NCBI GenBank assembly: GCA_013298805.1
Contig: JAAFIU010000018.1
Span: forward strand, 1 to 34,875
Source of the DNA: Cytophagales bacterium
GTDB lineage: Bacteria > Bacteroidota > Bacteroidia > Cytophagales > Spirosomataceae
DNA length: 34,875 bases
Direction of reading: 5' to 3'
A program made the position numbers and the translations under genes. Positions 33,901 to 34,875 of this stretch are shown here, piece by piece. Positions within the stretch are counted from its first letter, which is position 1, and the number at the start of each line of letters is the position of its first letter. The notes beneath the pieces were generated by a model. That model did not search any database and was not told the origin of the DNA. It worked only from the letters and a program-made list of their open reading frames with translations.

Positions 33901-34479
33901 AAGTGTTATCGTCGGGTTCGATACCGTTGTACTACTAAGAGAAAGTCCAGCATTATTAACGCCAATAATTTGCCATAAAACAGTCTCTCCTGCGTTGACA
34001 GGGCTATTACCAGTAATCGTATAAGCACCTGGACAATACGTCACATCAGGCCCTGCATTTGATATAGTGATTGGTTTTACCGTAACCTTCACTTCATCAA
34101 AAACAGTTTCTTCGTCTTCACAAAGAGCAGTTAAACGAAATGTATATGTCTGATTAGGTGTTGCTCCAAGAATGATAGGATTAACAATATTCGGATTTGA
34201 AATAACAACAGAAGGTCCCCCCACTTGCGTCCACGTAATTGCTGGTGTATAACCTGCTACCGCCGAAGAAGCCGTTCCTGCTAATTGAATCGTTTGATTT
34301 GCACAATAAGTTGCATCAACGTTTGCATTAACGGTACAGTTTTGAGCCTGTAATACAGATGGAAAAAAAATACATAAAAATGCAATGATGCTAAGAGCAA
34401 ATGATGTCTTCTGCGAGATTTTTGAAAATATGCGTTTACGAAATATCGCTACTATGGGATAGATTGTTACTTTAATCAT
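3901..34479 (-). CDS. Giant T9SS-secreted surface protein with 59 DUF11 domains (10,192 aa)
   Basis: A single uninterrupted frame encodes about 1 MDa. In order: signal peptide 1-45; 16 PKD-like modules 46-1508; SprB-like module 1509-1589; three AKS modules 1590-2071; 59 DUF11 domains 2072-9693; three Ig-like domains with cysteines 9694-9920; a fourth AKS-like module 9921-10100; CHU_C/T9SS type B sorting domain 10101-10192. Such proteins cross the inner membrane by Sec and the outer membrane by T9SS; known relatives are large surface adhesins such as SprB of gliding Flavobacterium. The role here is inferred to be adhesion or a surface filament. I see no enzymatic domain. The start is ATG 34477-34479; there is no other Met near the N-terminus. 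Cysteines are common in the PKD and Ig-like parts but in the DUF11 array I see them only in the last eight or so domains. It has its own promoter candidate and terminator, so it is probably monocistronic. Confidence 0.93.
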   Translation of the reverse strand: MIKVTIYPIVAIFRKRIFSKISQKTSFALSIIAFLCIFFPSVLQAQNCTVNANVDATYCANQTIQLAGTASSAVAGYTPAITWTQVGGPSVVISNPNIVNPIILGATPNQTYTFRLTALCEDEETVFDEVKVTVKPITISNAGPDVTYCPGAYTITGNSPVNAGETVLWQIIGVNNAGLSLSSTTVSNPTITLPQTSAGTTTLRYSIISTNGCTVTDDVIITNRGGVSVVNAGPDQNIASNVACYSVSTCVNLSGTFEGNGTGGQTTTWSQVSGPTIATFSNATIKNPQVCNLKEGTYVFRLTASGPCVNGFDEVTVVIPPPSQSITQVGTIPDVSFCDGRTSVVLNGPVPSFTGETVQWTLITNGGGTPVIVSPTSSTTSVTGLVSGASYQFRYTITNAATGCSTTGTVQVYNQTPPSINAGVDQALACNVTTVSLPYTQSGGLYTQYQIISGPSAVMTLPANATASPQVLSGLVAGDYVVRFTRNSPPSSTCQTATDDVKVTVSSSPTGSNAGTDQILSCGVGSTNLAGNTPSIGRGKWAQMAGPSLATFSDVSSNTANISNLQTGDYTFRWTIDNGPNCTKTFDDVVVTVRVPPIANAGADQISTCVGTSAQLRANIPLKRQLGTWTVVSQSPAGTAPTFTNVNDPFAKLKNLLPNTTYQLQWTVVSTPQTGTGVCTAAADVSVVTTNNSPGPGDANAGLDICAAVGSTSVTLGAVAPASPNTGAWTTVSQPAGSATPSFSPTDSQANAQATGLQAGIYKFVWTITDGFCSSNDTVQVTVNSALPTAVAGSTQTLCGTSTTLAGNNAGAGIGTWTQVSGPAQANIVSVNNPATSVTALAPGDYVFRWTITNGSCTNGTQADVTIKVSEPISVANIVATSLQVCPTATSVAITADAINAVSQSAWSVVGNTPSAVSFSSNTSPSTTVSGLVQGNYKLRWTVSGGANCPVTTDDIDIYVQEASNAGADQNVCLSNSATLTGNGPSGTWTKISGPGTQTITPTALPSNAAVVTGLTTGQYVFSYTVIKNANASTCPAPTADQVVLNVSAAGSTPNAGLDKQFCEGTAINLNAANDISPNPIPAGQTGLWTILSQPTGTSNATLTNATTPNGSLNIGTINKYGLYLLKWTITNGTCIIGDEVRIENFQTPTVANAGVDKTVCPPTVKMTGNVPTVGQGMWTLISKTPTTLPTPTILNPQSATTDITGLDASGSYVFRWTISNGPCTPSFDEVTINVPDPAPTPANAGIDQTICNGTAANIIGNTPTVGTGAWSKTPDSPYSVFSPASGTSPATTALSLSPGIYKYIWTITSGSCISRDTVIINNLSVPSTANAGADQIVCQFSPVNLNATIPSAGTGTWTQISKPAANANVTFLSPNSPTSQVVGTDLGQYTFRWTVSTGVNSPNDCQTSFDDIVVNIVASPTPAVAGASQTICEGQTLTMTGNTPAIGTGTWSKVSGPSGSPEIITNVNSPSTTVTGLLSGTYKYRWAIGASGNCTSYDEMTVTVRPKPTLASATPSCVGGVGTGVITVTGLTNPTGGTLNYALNTGSFQTSNVFSNLANGAYTITIKDVVTGCTNATTANVSCNDNPVIGLAKSAGTPVLVSNGVYDVPYTISVKNLGNVALSNVQVTDNLNSTFASPVTYSITAKSATSPLIINSGFDGNTNQNLLVSTSSTLAIGATQTINFTVRINLNGSAQTLFNNSASAGATNASGTVSSPSDISNNGGTNAIDPNGNGNPKDFGEDTPTPVTIINGNIGVAKSAGTPVLVSNGVYDVPYTVTVKNIGNVTLTGVQLTDDLSVTFPIPATYTISQAPQTLAPLSAESAYNGTSALNLLLVNASNTSVLTAGQSRTITFTVRVTLNGSTQTIFNNQATATGVNPTGQTVSDLSNNGIEAAIDPNSNGYAGDNGENTPTPVTISNPIIGVAKSVVGSPVLQSDGSYNVTYQVITKNYGNVILNNVQVTENLATTFPSPITYSVVSKTGAADLNAGFLGTPSAQNLLSGTGTLAPNASNTYSFTVNIKLNGYTGSNNFLNSVTASATGTTGGGTTDISNNGTDPTPTGSTPTPVTIQNQADLSLTKTVSKTNPNVGENITYTITVNNAGPNTATNVEVKDVLPAGLQFVSSSSLTNVSGTLTGTIPSIAVNGSASVTFVAKVLSAGLTTNAAEVSKADQPDADSPHGNGTANTEDDRGSVDINAQQADLSLTKTVSNTNPNVGSTITYTITVSNAGPSAATNVQVKDVLPAGLAFISSSNFTNTSGTLLSNNIASIASGASTSLTFVATVTQAGSILNKAEISKSDQYDPDSQPNTGTEDGQDDTGGVLIGGQQADLSLQKSVSNTNPNVGDIVTYTITVSNAGPSVATDVYIQDILPSGLKFVSSGDFNDNAGTLININPLKIAVGTPQTLTFQALVYPPENKDGSLTINNKAEIIKAGQFDPDSQPSTGTEDGQDDTDDAPLTLQTADLSLVKTANPLSVNVGDNVTYSIVVSNAGANTATNVEVKDIMPAGLTFVSSSDFTVSGQELAASGLNIAAGTSRTLTYVAKVTVSGALTNAAEVTKSDQYDPDSQPNTGTKDGQDDTDNITIAGKLADLSLVKTVNNSVVNPNEVVTFTITVSNAGPNAVTTGTIADALPAGLEFISSSTLTNNGGTLLGTFTNLQPNTSTAFTFQAKVTGTGTITNKAQIASSDVPDSDSTPNNGTDNGEDDTENESIRVRQADLELTKTVSKTNPNVGENITYTITVTNKGTDNATNVKVKDILPAGLTFVSSSDFVNTSGTLISNNIPSITAGGQKVLTFVATVTQSGQILNKAEVLASDQFDPDSQPNTGTTDGQDDTGGVLIGGQQADLSLTKAVSNPAPNVGDNVTYTITVNNAGPSVATNVEVRDVLPAGINFVSSTDFTNTSGTLTATVASIPVGTPKVLTFVGQVSQAVITVNKAEISKSDQFDPDSQPNTGTADGQDDTGSATITPKQSDLSLTKAVSNTTPNVNSNITYTISVTNAGPDIATNVEVKDILPAGLQFVSSADLTNTAGTLTGTAGAIAVGATKTFSFVAKVLISSAILNKAEVSKADQFDPDSQPNTGTTDGQDDTGGALIGGQQADLSLTKAVSNTVPNVGDNVTYTIIVTNAGPSTATNVEVKDILPTGLSFVSSTDFTNLNGTLTSQIASLPVGTQTLTFIARVSQPISITNKAEISKSDQFDPDSQPNTGTEDGQDDTGNVTLTPKTADLSLTKTVSKTNPNVGENITYTITVKNDGPDAATNVQIKDVLPTGLTFVSSIDFTNTSGVLFSNNIPTISSGGITTLTFVARVTQAGTILNKAEIVKSDVYDTDSQPNTGTEDGQDDTGGVLIGGQQADLSLQKSVSNTTGTPAEPNVGDEIDYTITVSNAGPSTATGVEVKDVLPFGLQFIGSTDFTNTSGTLTASNLTIAVGTPKVLTFRAKVTSASPIINKAEISKSNQFDPDSQVNTGTEDGQDDTDGVTIMPQTADLSLKKLASPLVANVGDNITYTIQVSNAGASTATNVEITDILPAGLSLVNAGNFTNNAGTLTATIPSLATGVTQNLTFTARLTQAGNVTNAAEITKSDQFDPDSQVNNGTTNNEDDTDKITVGGVLADLSLIKGVSKNVVNPNEIVEFTITVTNAGPNGVPTASVRDVLPAGLQFVSSSVFANVGGTLTAQVSNLGIGQSQALKFMAKVVGTGKITNNAEISSSNVPDPDSSPNNGILNGEDDTDSTSIRVREADLSLQKFVSNANASVGDEVEFTLLVNNAGTDVATNVQVKDILPAGLQFISSVDFTNTSGLLLSNIIPTINVNGSATLKFKAKIIASGTITNKAEIIKSDQFDPDSQPNTGTEDGQDDVGIVSLNGQQADLSLQKSVSNVSGTSATPNVGDNITYSITVTNAGPSIATNVEVRDVLPAGLSFVSSLDFSNTNGTLTASIASLGIGSPKTLTFIAKVTGNQSITNKAEVSKADQFDPDSQAGSGTEDGQDDTDDAIITPQKADLSLVKTVSKTAPSVGENITYTIAVTNEGPNVATNVEVKDVLPTGLQFISSTDLVNNAGTLTGTIANIPLGATRNVSFVARVTQAGAILNKAEVSKADQFDPDSQPNTGTNDGQDDTGGVLIGGEQADLSLTKTVSNATPNVGENITYTITVTNAGPSTATNVEVKDILPTGLSFVSSSDFQLSGSTLISQIPSLAVGSKNLTFVGKVTQPIQITNKVEISKSDQFDPDSQVNTGTEDGQDDTDSVSVKPQVADLSLEKSVSKTNPNVDEIITYTIKVKNAGPNNATNVQVKDVLPAGLSFVSSTNFTLSGGNILTSNNISTVAAGGEVALTFLAKVSSSGLITNKAEITKSDQYDTDSQVNNGVNNNEDDTDGVTIGGQQADLSLQKDVDNVLPNVGDVVTYTITVSNAGPSVGTGVQVKDILPAGLQFVSSTDFVNTNDTLTASSLTIAIGTPRILTFKAKVLTPTNANYTINNKAEITKADQVDADSQPNTGTADGQDDTDNAVLTIQQADLKLQKTVSKTNPTVGESVTYTISVTNDGPNTATNVEVKDVLPTGLEFISSSTLTNTNGTLTGTIANIPLGVTRSVTFVAKVTQAGAILNKAEVSKSDQFDPDSQPNTGTEDGQDDTGGVLIGGQQADLSLTKTVDNPRPNVGDNVNYTIAVTNNGPSDATNVEVRDVLPTGLQFVSSSDFTSQGSILLASIPTLTNGATKTLTFVAKVIGSQKIVNKAEISKSDQFDPNSQPNTGTEDGQNDTDSTVVKPQVADLSLTKTVSNQQPNVGDEITYTITVKNVGSDPATNVQVRDILPAGLTFVSSGDFTFTPGGILTSNNITLISANGQAVLTFVAKVVASGSITNKAQVIKSDQFDPDSQPNNGTDNNEDDTDAVTIGGQQADLSLKKDIDKATGTPAAPNVGDIVTYTITVNNAGPSVATGVEVKDILPAGLQFVSSSDFSLSGTDTLKAQIGTVQIGTPKVVSFKAKVLTPIANQTTIINKAEISKADQQDPDSQVNSGTADGQDDTDDALLTIQTADLKLLKTVSNPNPIVGSNVTYSITVTNDGVNAATNVEITDVLPTGLQFVSSLNFVENPVGTLKTSIANLASGTSTTLTFVAKVTQAGTIVNKAQITKSDQFDPDSQPNSGTDDGQDDAGSVTIGGQQADLSLKKLVSNATPNVGENVTYIIEVTNSGPSTATNVEVKDILPVGLQFVSSSDFIQQGTTLTAQIPNIANGDKKSLTFVARITQSVNLTNKAEISKSDQFDPDSNPNSGTNDGEDDTDSVSVSPRAADLSLTKTVSKTNPQVGETITYTIKIKNNGPNDATNVQVKDILPDGLTFVSTTDFSLSSGNLLTSKNIVLITNGQEVSLNFTAKVTKAGNILNKAEIIKADQADPNSTPNNGTENNENDTDGVLINAQQADLSLEKTVSNLNPNVGEVITYTVKVFNAGPNKATNVQVKDILPTGLAFVAGSDFTNVSNTLTSKNIDSITVGNSVSLTFQARVTQAGAITNRAEVLASDQFDPDSQPNTGTQDGQDDQNGVTIQTQQADLSLQKTVSAGPYNVGDVVTYSIAVNNAGTDLATNIEVTDVLPVGLVFVSSNSFVNNAGTLKANISGLASGTGVTLTFQAKLTASGTINNKAQITKSDQFDPDSSPNNGTENGEDDTDNEVISTQAAADLSLKKAVSNRLPNVNDQITYTITVKNAGPDTARNVQVKDVLPTGLLYVSSSNFTQNLTTLTSNNIQKIAPNDSVMLTFVAKVSQTGAIINKAEISKSDTFDPDSQPNTGTEDGQDDTGGVIIGGQQADLSLEKSVSNAAPNVGETITYTITVRNAGPDVATGVEVKDILPAGLTFVSSTDFSLSGDTLKNSNLLTVQVGTPRILTFQAKVLSITNSQITQSQIVNKAEISKTDQFDPDSQPNTGVNDGQDDTDDAVITPQIADLSLSKSVDNASVINANGAAVFNIGDVLTYRLKVSNAGSSTATNVEIKDILPSGLTFVSSNDLTNNAGILTGTVQTLPVGSTKEFVYLARISKSGAITNKAEITKSDQFDLDSTPNNGTQNGEDDTDSTAVYARSIDLSIKKIASDSVFNVGDIITYTIKVKNNGTDTQTNVTVKDILPAGLVFVSSQDFVNQGNTLTSQLQNIVAGTERVLTYKAKVNAFSSTLKNVVQLINPQIPDLITTNDKDSATVRIRQADLSLTKTVDNPNANINDIVTFTLTVNNAGADVATNVQVKDILPTGLEFISSTGDFTLSSGNVLFSKILPIVVKGTPEVLTFKARITQIGRITNKAEIVKSDTYDIDSQPNTGTEDGQDDIGSVTLSGTQADLSLKKLVSTIRPNVGDDIIYTLRVSNAGPSKATHVQVKDILPSGLIFVSSTDLVAKGDTLTANLDSVLVNQIKDLTFVARVIGTTSITNKVQITKSDQFDPDSNPNSGTEDGQDDTDKITVVPQSADLSLRKTVDKSVVNVGDNVVYSITVSNAGPDVATNVQVKDVLPTGIVFAYSKDFTQNANTLTANIPTIAVGGSQTVSFIATITENGDKINKAEISKADQFDPDSKVNNGTQNGEDDTDSVRVGANQADLSLKKTVSNLKPNVGENFTYTIAVSNAGPSVATNVEVKDYLPTGLQFVSSSDFIQQGTILTAQIPSIASGETKLLTIVARITNSQLANSQLTNKAEISKSDQIDPDSKPNNGTENGEDDQDRVTIGSQVADLSLAKSVSNPNASVGDAVTFTLTVTNIGPDTATNVKVKDILPLGLELVSPIDFTDNSGVLISKNIASIAPNGTAKLSFVAKITKSGAIVNKAEIISSDQFDPDSQPNTGTEDGQDDIGRVILNGQQADLSLQKQISNASPNFGDNVTYTIKVSNAGPNVATGVQVKDVLPTGLTFVSSTATSVGGFNLSSGNILTGNIDTVKVGQTVALTFVARVTQSGTVTNKAEITKADQFDPDSSPNNGTGNGEDDTDGVSFTTQTADVAIKKAVSVGPYNVGDNVTYTITVKNNGPSLATNVVVIDSLPNSLSFVSGIGFVNTNGKITAGIGSLAVGTTQTLTLIAKITKSGAIQNTGIVVKADQTDPDPKNNRDSVIINTQPAADLSLRKVVSNNAPTVGGNVTFTIYVKNAGPDAAQNVQAKDYMPTGLTFVSSSDFSLLGDGNLLSKTVPTIAKGDSIALSFVAQVSQSVSIINKAEVFKSDTYDPDSQPNTGTSDGQDDTGGVILNGQEADLSLRKDVDNANPNVGDVVTYTIRVSNAGPNIATNVEVQDILPNGLEIVSAGDFSKTGNILTSKLPSIGVKETKILVFSAKVLAPTSSTTITNKAQITKADQYDPDSQPNSGTDDGQDDTDDAVVNIQQADLSLRKTLDGATSVTKGSIITYRLTVSNAGPSIATNVEVKDVLPQGLELVNSTDFTNTNGTLTATIPSILGGTSRTLSFVARITQAGNVLNAAEISKSDQFDPDSKVGNGTNNAEDDRSEVSTFGRSADLSLTKTVSDSVVTSLQTVTYTISVRNAGPDAVGEFTVKDYLPAGIEFVSSKYFANNAGTLSATIFNIKKDSTVKLTFSAKVKKTVLANVASNNLLPVYFVNKAEITDSDTPDPDSQPNNGTGNDEDDTDYADIRVRVADLSLRKLVSNPSPQIGQAFEYKLVVKNDGPDFATNVQVRDILPTGLEFVSSNDFSNNNGVLLSKNIAKIENGKSDTLKFIAKITNSQFTNSPITNRAEISKSDQLDPDSEPNNGLQNGEDDEASVIVGGQLADLSLTKDVDNPTPNVGDVVTYSIKVKNSGVSTATNVQVQDYLPRGLQFVTNPDWTMTNDSTLVSKIIPSIAPNTTTTLTLKIRVTALAMARGSSVKNYAEVIKSDQYDPDSQPNTGYGDGQDDTDDGEIKIQFADLSLVKTASNRKPKIGDNIDYTLTVTNDGVSNATNVQVQDILPKGLQFVSGNGWVKVGDTLRNTIPLINAGTSRSVTFTAKVLTPGGITNKAEISKADQYDPDSEHGNGTGKGEDDEAGVLINGEQADLSLIKTVSNARPNVGDTITYSISVRNAGPDAATNVEVKDKLPKEIEFIQSDDFDDIGSTLYGTVKRIGKDSTAILTFKARVVGSAMFTNRAEITKSDQYDPDSQPNTGTKDGQDDTGGVTVKPRIADLSLQKLADRQTTNIGTNVTFKLVVKNAGPDSATHVVVKDILPTGLEFISSQDFTMANDVVLTSKAIAVAPNKVDTLYFVARVVKDGMIVNKAEIVKSDVYDPNSKPNSGTEDGEDDNARVTVGGEQSDLSLVKTVADQFVNVGKTTTFTIKINNAGPSIATNVLVKDYLPKGLVFVSSPDFLTVTDSTIISRNIKQIAVNQTISLSVVAMVTKDFYNKSNPNNTLTNRAEITKADQFDPDSQPNTGTEDSQDDQSRATITVPTADLSLKKTVSNQTATIGSEVTYTITVTNDGNDNATNVEVKDYLPKGLTIVKLNDFTISKTSDTLSLKIGRINAGDSKVYTYTAKVLAGGSIKNNVEITKADQFDPDSEHGNGTGKGEDDEASATIGGESADLEIKKTVSNRKPNVGENFTYTITVKNNGPNLATNVEVKDYLPEGLTFVNSKDFSLSGTILTANIDTVKVGASKVLSIVTKLTNSQFTNSPLINRASITKSDQFDPNLKNNKDSVSIGGQSADLSLIKLVNKPNANLGEQVTYKLIVKNAGADTATNVVVRDVLPASLGFVASTDFTMTGSALISRKILKIAPNKADTLIFIAKVKDKGMIMNCAEIFKADQFDPDSQVGNGTNNGEDDEACAMLNGDQADLSLIKGVDGYATTPNVGDTISYVLEVRNAGPGIATHVQVSDVLPKGIQFISSTGTPIADFTLSGSTAISRTIDSIKVGSSVKLKFKVKITGVGGEEVANTIINRAEITKADQFDPDSQPNTGTADGQDDVGYFAVMPQIADLSLKKNVSNRSPLKGQTVTYTLTVYNQGPAMATNVEVKDVLPTGLTFVSSTDFSLLNGTTYLAKIPAIAAGTSQTVEFIARTTTTNAIINKAEINKANQFDPDSPHGNGTDKGEDDEASVMINGKQADLSLRKTVDNLKPNLGDELVYTLTVRNAGPDEATNVQVQDYLPAGLEFKESFDFVQQKGVLRNLLPIPVIAPNDSVSLTFVGVVTRFAQSCTLTNKAEIWKAAEFDPDSKVGNGIAKIEDDMDSVSVCIQSADLSLKKKVDKYDVKTGESVTYTILVKNAGPLTATNVKVQDILPTGLKFVESNDDVINNKGKLTLSVDSIKAGESAIWTFKTLITNHKSPITNKVQIIGVDQFDPDSTPDNGTDNDEDDEASVTINAGQADLSIRKDVKPWNANIGQNVTYTITVTNDGTNTGTNIHVRDILPEGLKFISSNDFDYNETSRALIGKFDSIQVGKKEQLTFVAKVLPTANSRQPITNKVEITTADQFDPDSCPNSGTEDGEDDTDSVTVNGRGADLSLEKFVSNNKPNVGGEVTFTLRVHNAGPELARKVIVKDYLPAELSYISTTDFSLLNGELLSKTIPVIQPNTYVDLTFKAKVLTGGLITNKAEIIDTRQFDPDSQPNTGTEDGQDDVGVVTLIGQQADLSLNKIVNHTDVTVGDTLLYMVQVNNAGPSEATNVELSDILPDGLTLIESNNGTLDGNVITFKVPSIEKKGFAVFGYKVLVTKEGTLVNKAQVTKSDQPDPDSTPNNGKWDGKEDDEASCVVRAKLPCDKTPPTIIVSETNISCTDTTILTALGCVGTVNWSDGQKGQSIKVSPKSDVSYTATCTLSSTCVSDVSKAVKITVTSSIAPVISTDKQQICAGDNVTLTATLCKGTVVWSNGKTGNSITEKLSATSTFTATCQSGTCKSQNSNELTVKVGIVAPAITCGRERLCVGESEVLTAHGCEAGKVTWSDGQTGQSILVKPTKTKYQFTAICELNTCKSEPSTPAYFIVTDCGKDSLKITQKPLLALCKEAELPVLVEGKTYDITYGFRLVNLGNADFERIQVLDDLNAVFTAKGAKLLKVIELKADSGLVVNQSYDGQNNTQLLAESQSQLATGKVKSITLKVRVDFTTAKVDTFYNSATAAAKAGTVVVQDVSNNGLDVNPDGNNDPTDDSVPTPIRVLSIQKPVDEPKDVFVPEGFSPNGDGANDLFVIDLADKTLTINLQIYNRWGGLVYAQEDYQNNWDGTANQGANPTGKTGLPSGTYFYMVKLSNGKEYIRSLTLMR
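3904..4179 (-). other. CHU_C / T9SS type B C-terminal sorting domain
   Basis: Residues 10101-10192 show VFVPEGFSPNGDGANDLF, LQIYNRWGGLVYAQEDY, NNWDGTANQG and LPSGTYFYMVKLSNGKEY. These are the landmarks of the 'gliding motility-associated C-terminal domain' that directs proteins to the type IX system. The protein ends in the short basic tail LTLMR. Confidence 0.92.
4180..4719 (-). repeat. AKS-like module before the sorting domain
   Basis: Residues 9921-10100 contain YDITYGFRLVNLGNADFERI, QVLDDLNAVF and VSNNGLDVNPDGNNDPTDD. This matches the layout of the three modules at 1590-2071 (YDVPYT.SVKN.GN, V.DNL, D.SNNG.....DPN.NG). The same module type therefore brackets the DUF11 array on both sides. 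Confidence 0.7.
4720..5400 (-). repeat. Three Ig-like domains with paired cysteines
   Basis: Residues 9694-9920 hold three units of about 76 aa. Each has a pattern of the type C...T.LTA.GC.G.V.WSDG.TGQSI.V, then TATC.....C. The repeated VNWSDGQKGQSI, VVWSNGKTGNSI and VTWSDGQTGQSI segments mark them. The cysteine pairs would be oxidised outside the cell. Confidence 0.75.
6000..6015. repeat. Palindrome ACAGACTGAAGTCTGT inside DUF11 domain 58
   Basis: A perfect 7-bp stem with a 2-nt loop. On the coding strand it encodes TDFSL. The same palindrome occurs at 7566-7581 and, with loop AA, at 18453-18468; a one-mismatch form lies near 16915. Confidence 0.6.
6289..6313. repeat. Short tandem repeat (CGGCTGT type) in domain 57
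   Basis: CGGCTGT units with one TTGGCTG variant encode the inserted PTANSRQPITNK stretch. The insert sits in the loop before the NKAEI strand of the domain. Confidence 0.6.
6680..6710. repeat. Short tandem repeat (TTGTGATT type) in domain 56
   Basis: Repeated TTGTGATT/TTAGTGATT units encode ITNHKSPITNK in the same loop as the other expansions. Confidence 0.6.
7566..7581. repeat. Palindrome ACAGACTGAAGTCTGT inside DUF11 domain 54
   Basis: Identical to the copy at 6000-6015 and placed at the same position in the domain. Confidence 0.6.
8636..8663. repeat. Short tandem repeat (GAATTAGT type) in domain 51
   Basis: Repeated GAATTAGT/GAATTGCGA units encode LTNSQFTNSPLIN in the loop before the NKAEI-equivalent strand. 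Confidence 0.65.
11375..11402. repeat. Short tandem repeat (GAATTAGT type) in domain 44
   Basis: Nearly identical to the tract at 8636-8663. It encodes ITNSQFTNSPITN at the same loop. Confidence 0.65.
14483..14518. repeat. Short tandem repeat (TGTGAGTTAG type) in domain 36
   Basis: Degenerate units of about 9-12 bp encode ITNSQLANSQLTNK at the same loop. Confidence 0.6.
16795..16828. repeat. Short tandem repeat (TTTGTGATT type) in domain 30
   Basis: Degenerate TTTGTGATT and GTGAATTAG units encode ITNSQITQSQIVNK at the same loop. Confidence 0.6.
18453..18468. repeat. Palindrome ACAGACTAAAGTCTGT inside DUF11 domain 26
   Basis: The same 7-bp stem as at 6000-6015 with loop AA, encoding TDFSL at the equivalent domain position. 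Confidence 0.55.
28267..29712 (-). repeat. Three AKS modules between the PKD and DUF11 regions
   Basis: Residues 1590-2071 hold three units of about 160 aa beginning IGLAKSAGTPVLVSNG, IGVAKSAGTPVLVSNG and IGVAKSVVGSPVLQSDG. Each continues YDVPYT.(S/T)VKN.GNV.L..VQ(V/L)T..L, then a D(I/L)SNNG..........DPN.NG loop and TPTPVTI. They resemble DUF11-like 'conserved repeat' domains, but are longer and carry an Asn/Gly-rich acidic loop. Confidence 0.75.
29713..34344 (-). repeat. 16 PKD-like modules followed by one SprB-like module
   Basis: Residues 46-1508 show 16 units of about 91 aa with NAG.DQ..C......L.GN.P..GTGTW..V.GP, then Y.FRWT...G.C....D.V.V.V. The Cys near the start and the Cys in the GSCT-type loop probably pair. 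Residues 1509-1589 form a different unit (ATPSCVGGVGTGVITVTGL, then GAYTITIKDVVTGC) that resembles the SprB repeat. Both types are common in Bacteroidota cell-surface proteins. Confidence 0.8.
34345..34479 (-). other. Sec signal peptide of the giant protein
   Basis: A long basic n-region of about 25 residues (RKRIFSKISQK) is followed by the hydrophobic core FALSIIAFLCIFF and a likely signal peptidase I site, VLQA before QNC (cut after Ala45). The mature chain would have 10,147 residues. Confidence 0.85.
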
Positions 34480-34703
34480 GGCGTTGATTTTCAGTGCTTT
34501 ATAAAAGATATTAAATAAAATTGTATAGCAAGTAGTTAAAACGTTGCTAAAATGATGCCAAAAAGGTTTTTAGCCGTTTAGCACTCCGCTTAAATACCCT
34601 AATTGATAGTTTCAGAAAGCGATAAAAAGAGAAATAATTGTGCAAATGACTTGAAATTTCGGAATTTTGTAATCTTTACCAGATGTATTAATAAAAAACC
34701 AAA
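34480..34703. other. Divergent intergenic region between the giant gene and purU
   Basis: This 224-bp AT-rich stretch separates two genes transcribed away from each other and must hold both promoters. For purU the best I see is TTG near 34639 followed about 21 nt later by GAATTTTG, a weak fit. No operator, riboswitch or RNA gene is evident. Confidence 0.4.
34503..34531 (-). promoter_or_regulatory. Possible promoter of the giant gene
   Basis: On the minus strand TTG (34529-34531) is followed after 18 nt by TATCTTTT (34503-34510), seven of eight positions of the Bacteroidota -7 consensus TAnnTTTG. It would leave a leader of roughly 15-20 nt before the ATG. No Shine-Dalgarno sequence is visible, which is normal for the phylum. 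Confidence 0.35.
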
Positions 34704-34875
34704 ATGACTGATTACATTTTAAGAATTGATTGCCCCGACGAGAAAGGGCTTGTGCATAAAATTACAGGAGTGCTTTTTTTCAATAATCTTAATGTTGAAC
34801 GAACGGACGAGTTTGTGGACGTTGACAACAATTTATTTTTCATGAGAATTGCCTTCTCTGGAAATTGTGACCCTG
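34704..34875 (+). CDS. purU: Formyltetrahydrofolate deformylase, N-terminal part (runs off the right edge)
   Basis: PurU hydrolyses 10-formyl-tetrahydrofolate to formate and tetrahydrofolate in the cytoplasm, balancing one-carbon pools and supplying formate for purine synthesis. The 57 codons present are its N-terminal ACT domain: YILRIDCPDEKGLVHKITG, then LNVERTDEFVDVDNNLFFMR. The DCPD.KG(L/I)V..(I/V) start and the DEFVD....FFMR segment are characteristic of PurU. The catalytic formyltransferase-fold domain lies beyond the window. The start is ATG 34704-34706, preceded by an A-rich stretch. It is a housekeeping gene and probably not functionally tied to the giant gene. Confidence 0.88.
   Translation, partial: MTDYILRIDCPDEKGLVHKITGVLFFNNLNVERTDEFVDVDNNLFFMRIAFSGNCDP

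Noticed and set aside
4106-34000. Many plus-strand open frames of 60-214 codons opposite the giant gene (for example 8144-8788 and 12050-12520)
   Set aside because: They recur with the DUF11 period, sit antisense to well-defined domains and have repetitive translations that match no family. They are shadows of the coding strand.
3901-34479. Several separate genes, or a phase-variable/frameshifted locus, instead of one ORF
   Set aside because: No stop or frame change is present, the domain series is continuous, and the signal peptide and sorting domain each occur only once, at the two ends.

Overview
The window looks like a Bacteroidota chromosome segment, probably order Cytophagales. The reasons are a type IX secretion (T9SS) type B C-terminal sorting domain, arrays of PKD-like and DUF11 domains, AT-rich intergenic DNA with Bacteroidota-style TTG/TAnnTTTG promoter candidates, and weak or absent Shine-Dalgarno sequences. 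I cannot name a species.

Layout, left to right. (1) 1-364: the 5' end of an unrecognised minus-strand gene, then dense REP-like hairpins. (2) 357-3445: what I read as the remains of an integron-like cassette array on the minus strand. It holds a CYTH-domain gene (2862-3383) and an unrecognised gene (357-1028, possibly carrying a nonsense codon near its start). The two are separated by an attC-like inverted repeat that has been split by an IS110-family element (about 1126-2824). (3) 3447-3900: two tandem copies of a 38-bp hairpin, the last ~39 codons of a tyrosine recombinase (3686-3802), and a terminator. (4) 3901-34479: one uninterrupted minus-strand ORF of 10,192 codons that fills 88% of the window. 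(5) 34480-34703: a divergent promoter region. (6) 34704-34875: the 5' end of purU, plus strand.

The giant protein (about 1 MDa) has a signal peptide, 16 PKD-like modules, one SprB-like module, three 'AKS' repeat modules, 59 DUF11 domains, three Ig-like domains with cysteines, one more AKS-like module, and a CHU_C/T9SS type B sorting domain. It should be exported by Sec, moved across the outer membrane by T9SS and displayed on the surface as a very long adhesin or filament, in the manner of SprB-type proteins.

The most notable signals are these. First, the 59 DUF11 domains are arranged hierarchically: a four-domain block (A-B-C-D) repeats along the array, D is missing twice, and an 11-domain duplication is superimposed. 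Second, the bases at the start of the CYTH cassette are exactly complementary to the first arm of its attC-like site, and a recombinase tail lies just upstream. That is what an integron cassette predicts. No RNA genes and no CRISPR array were seen.
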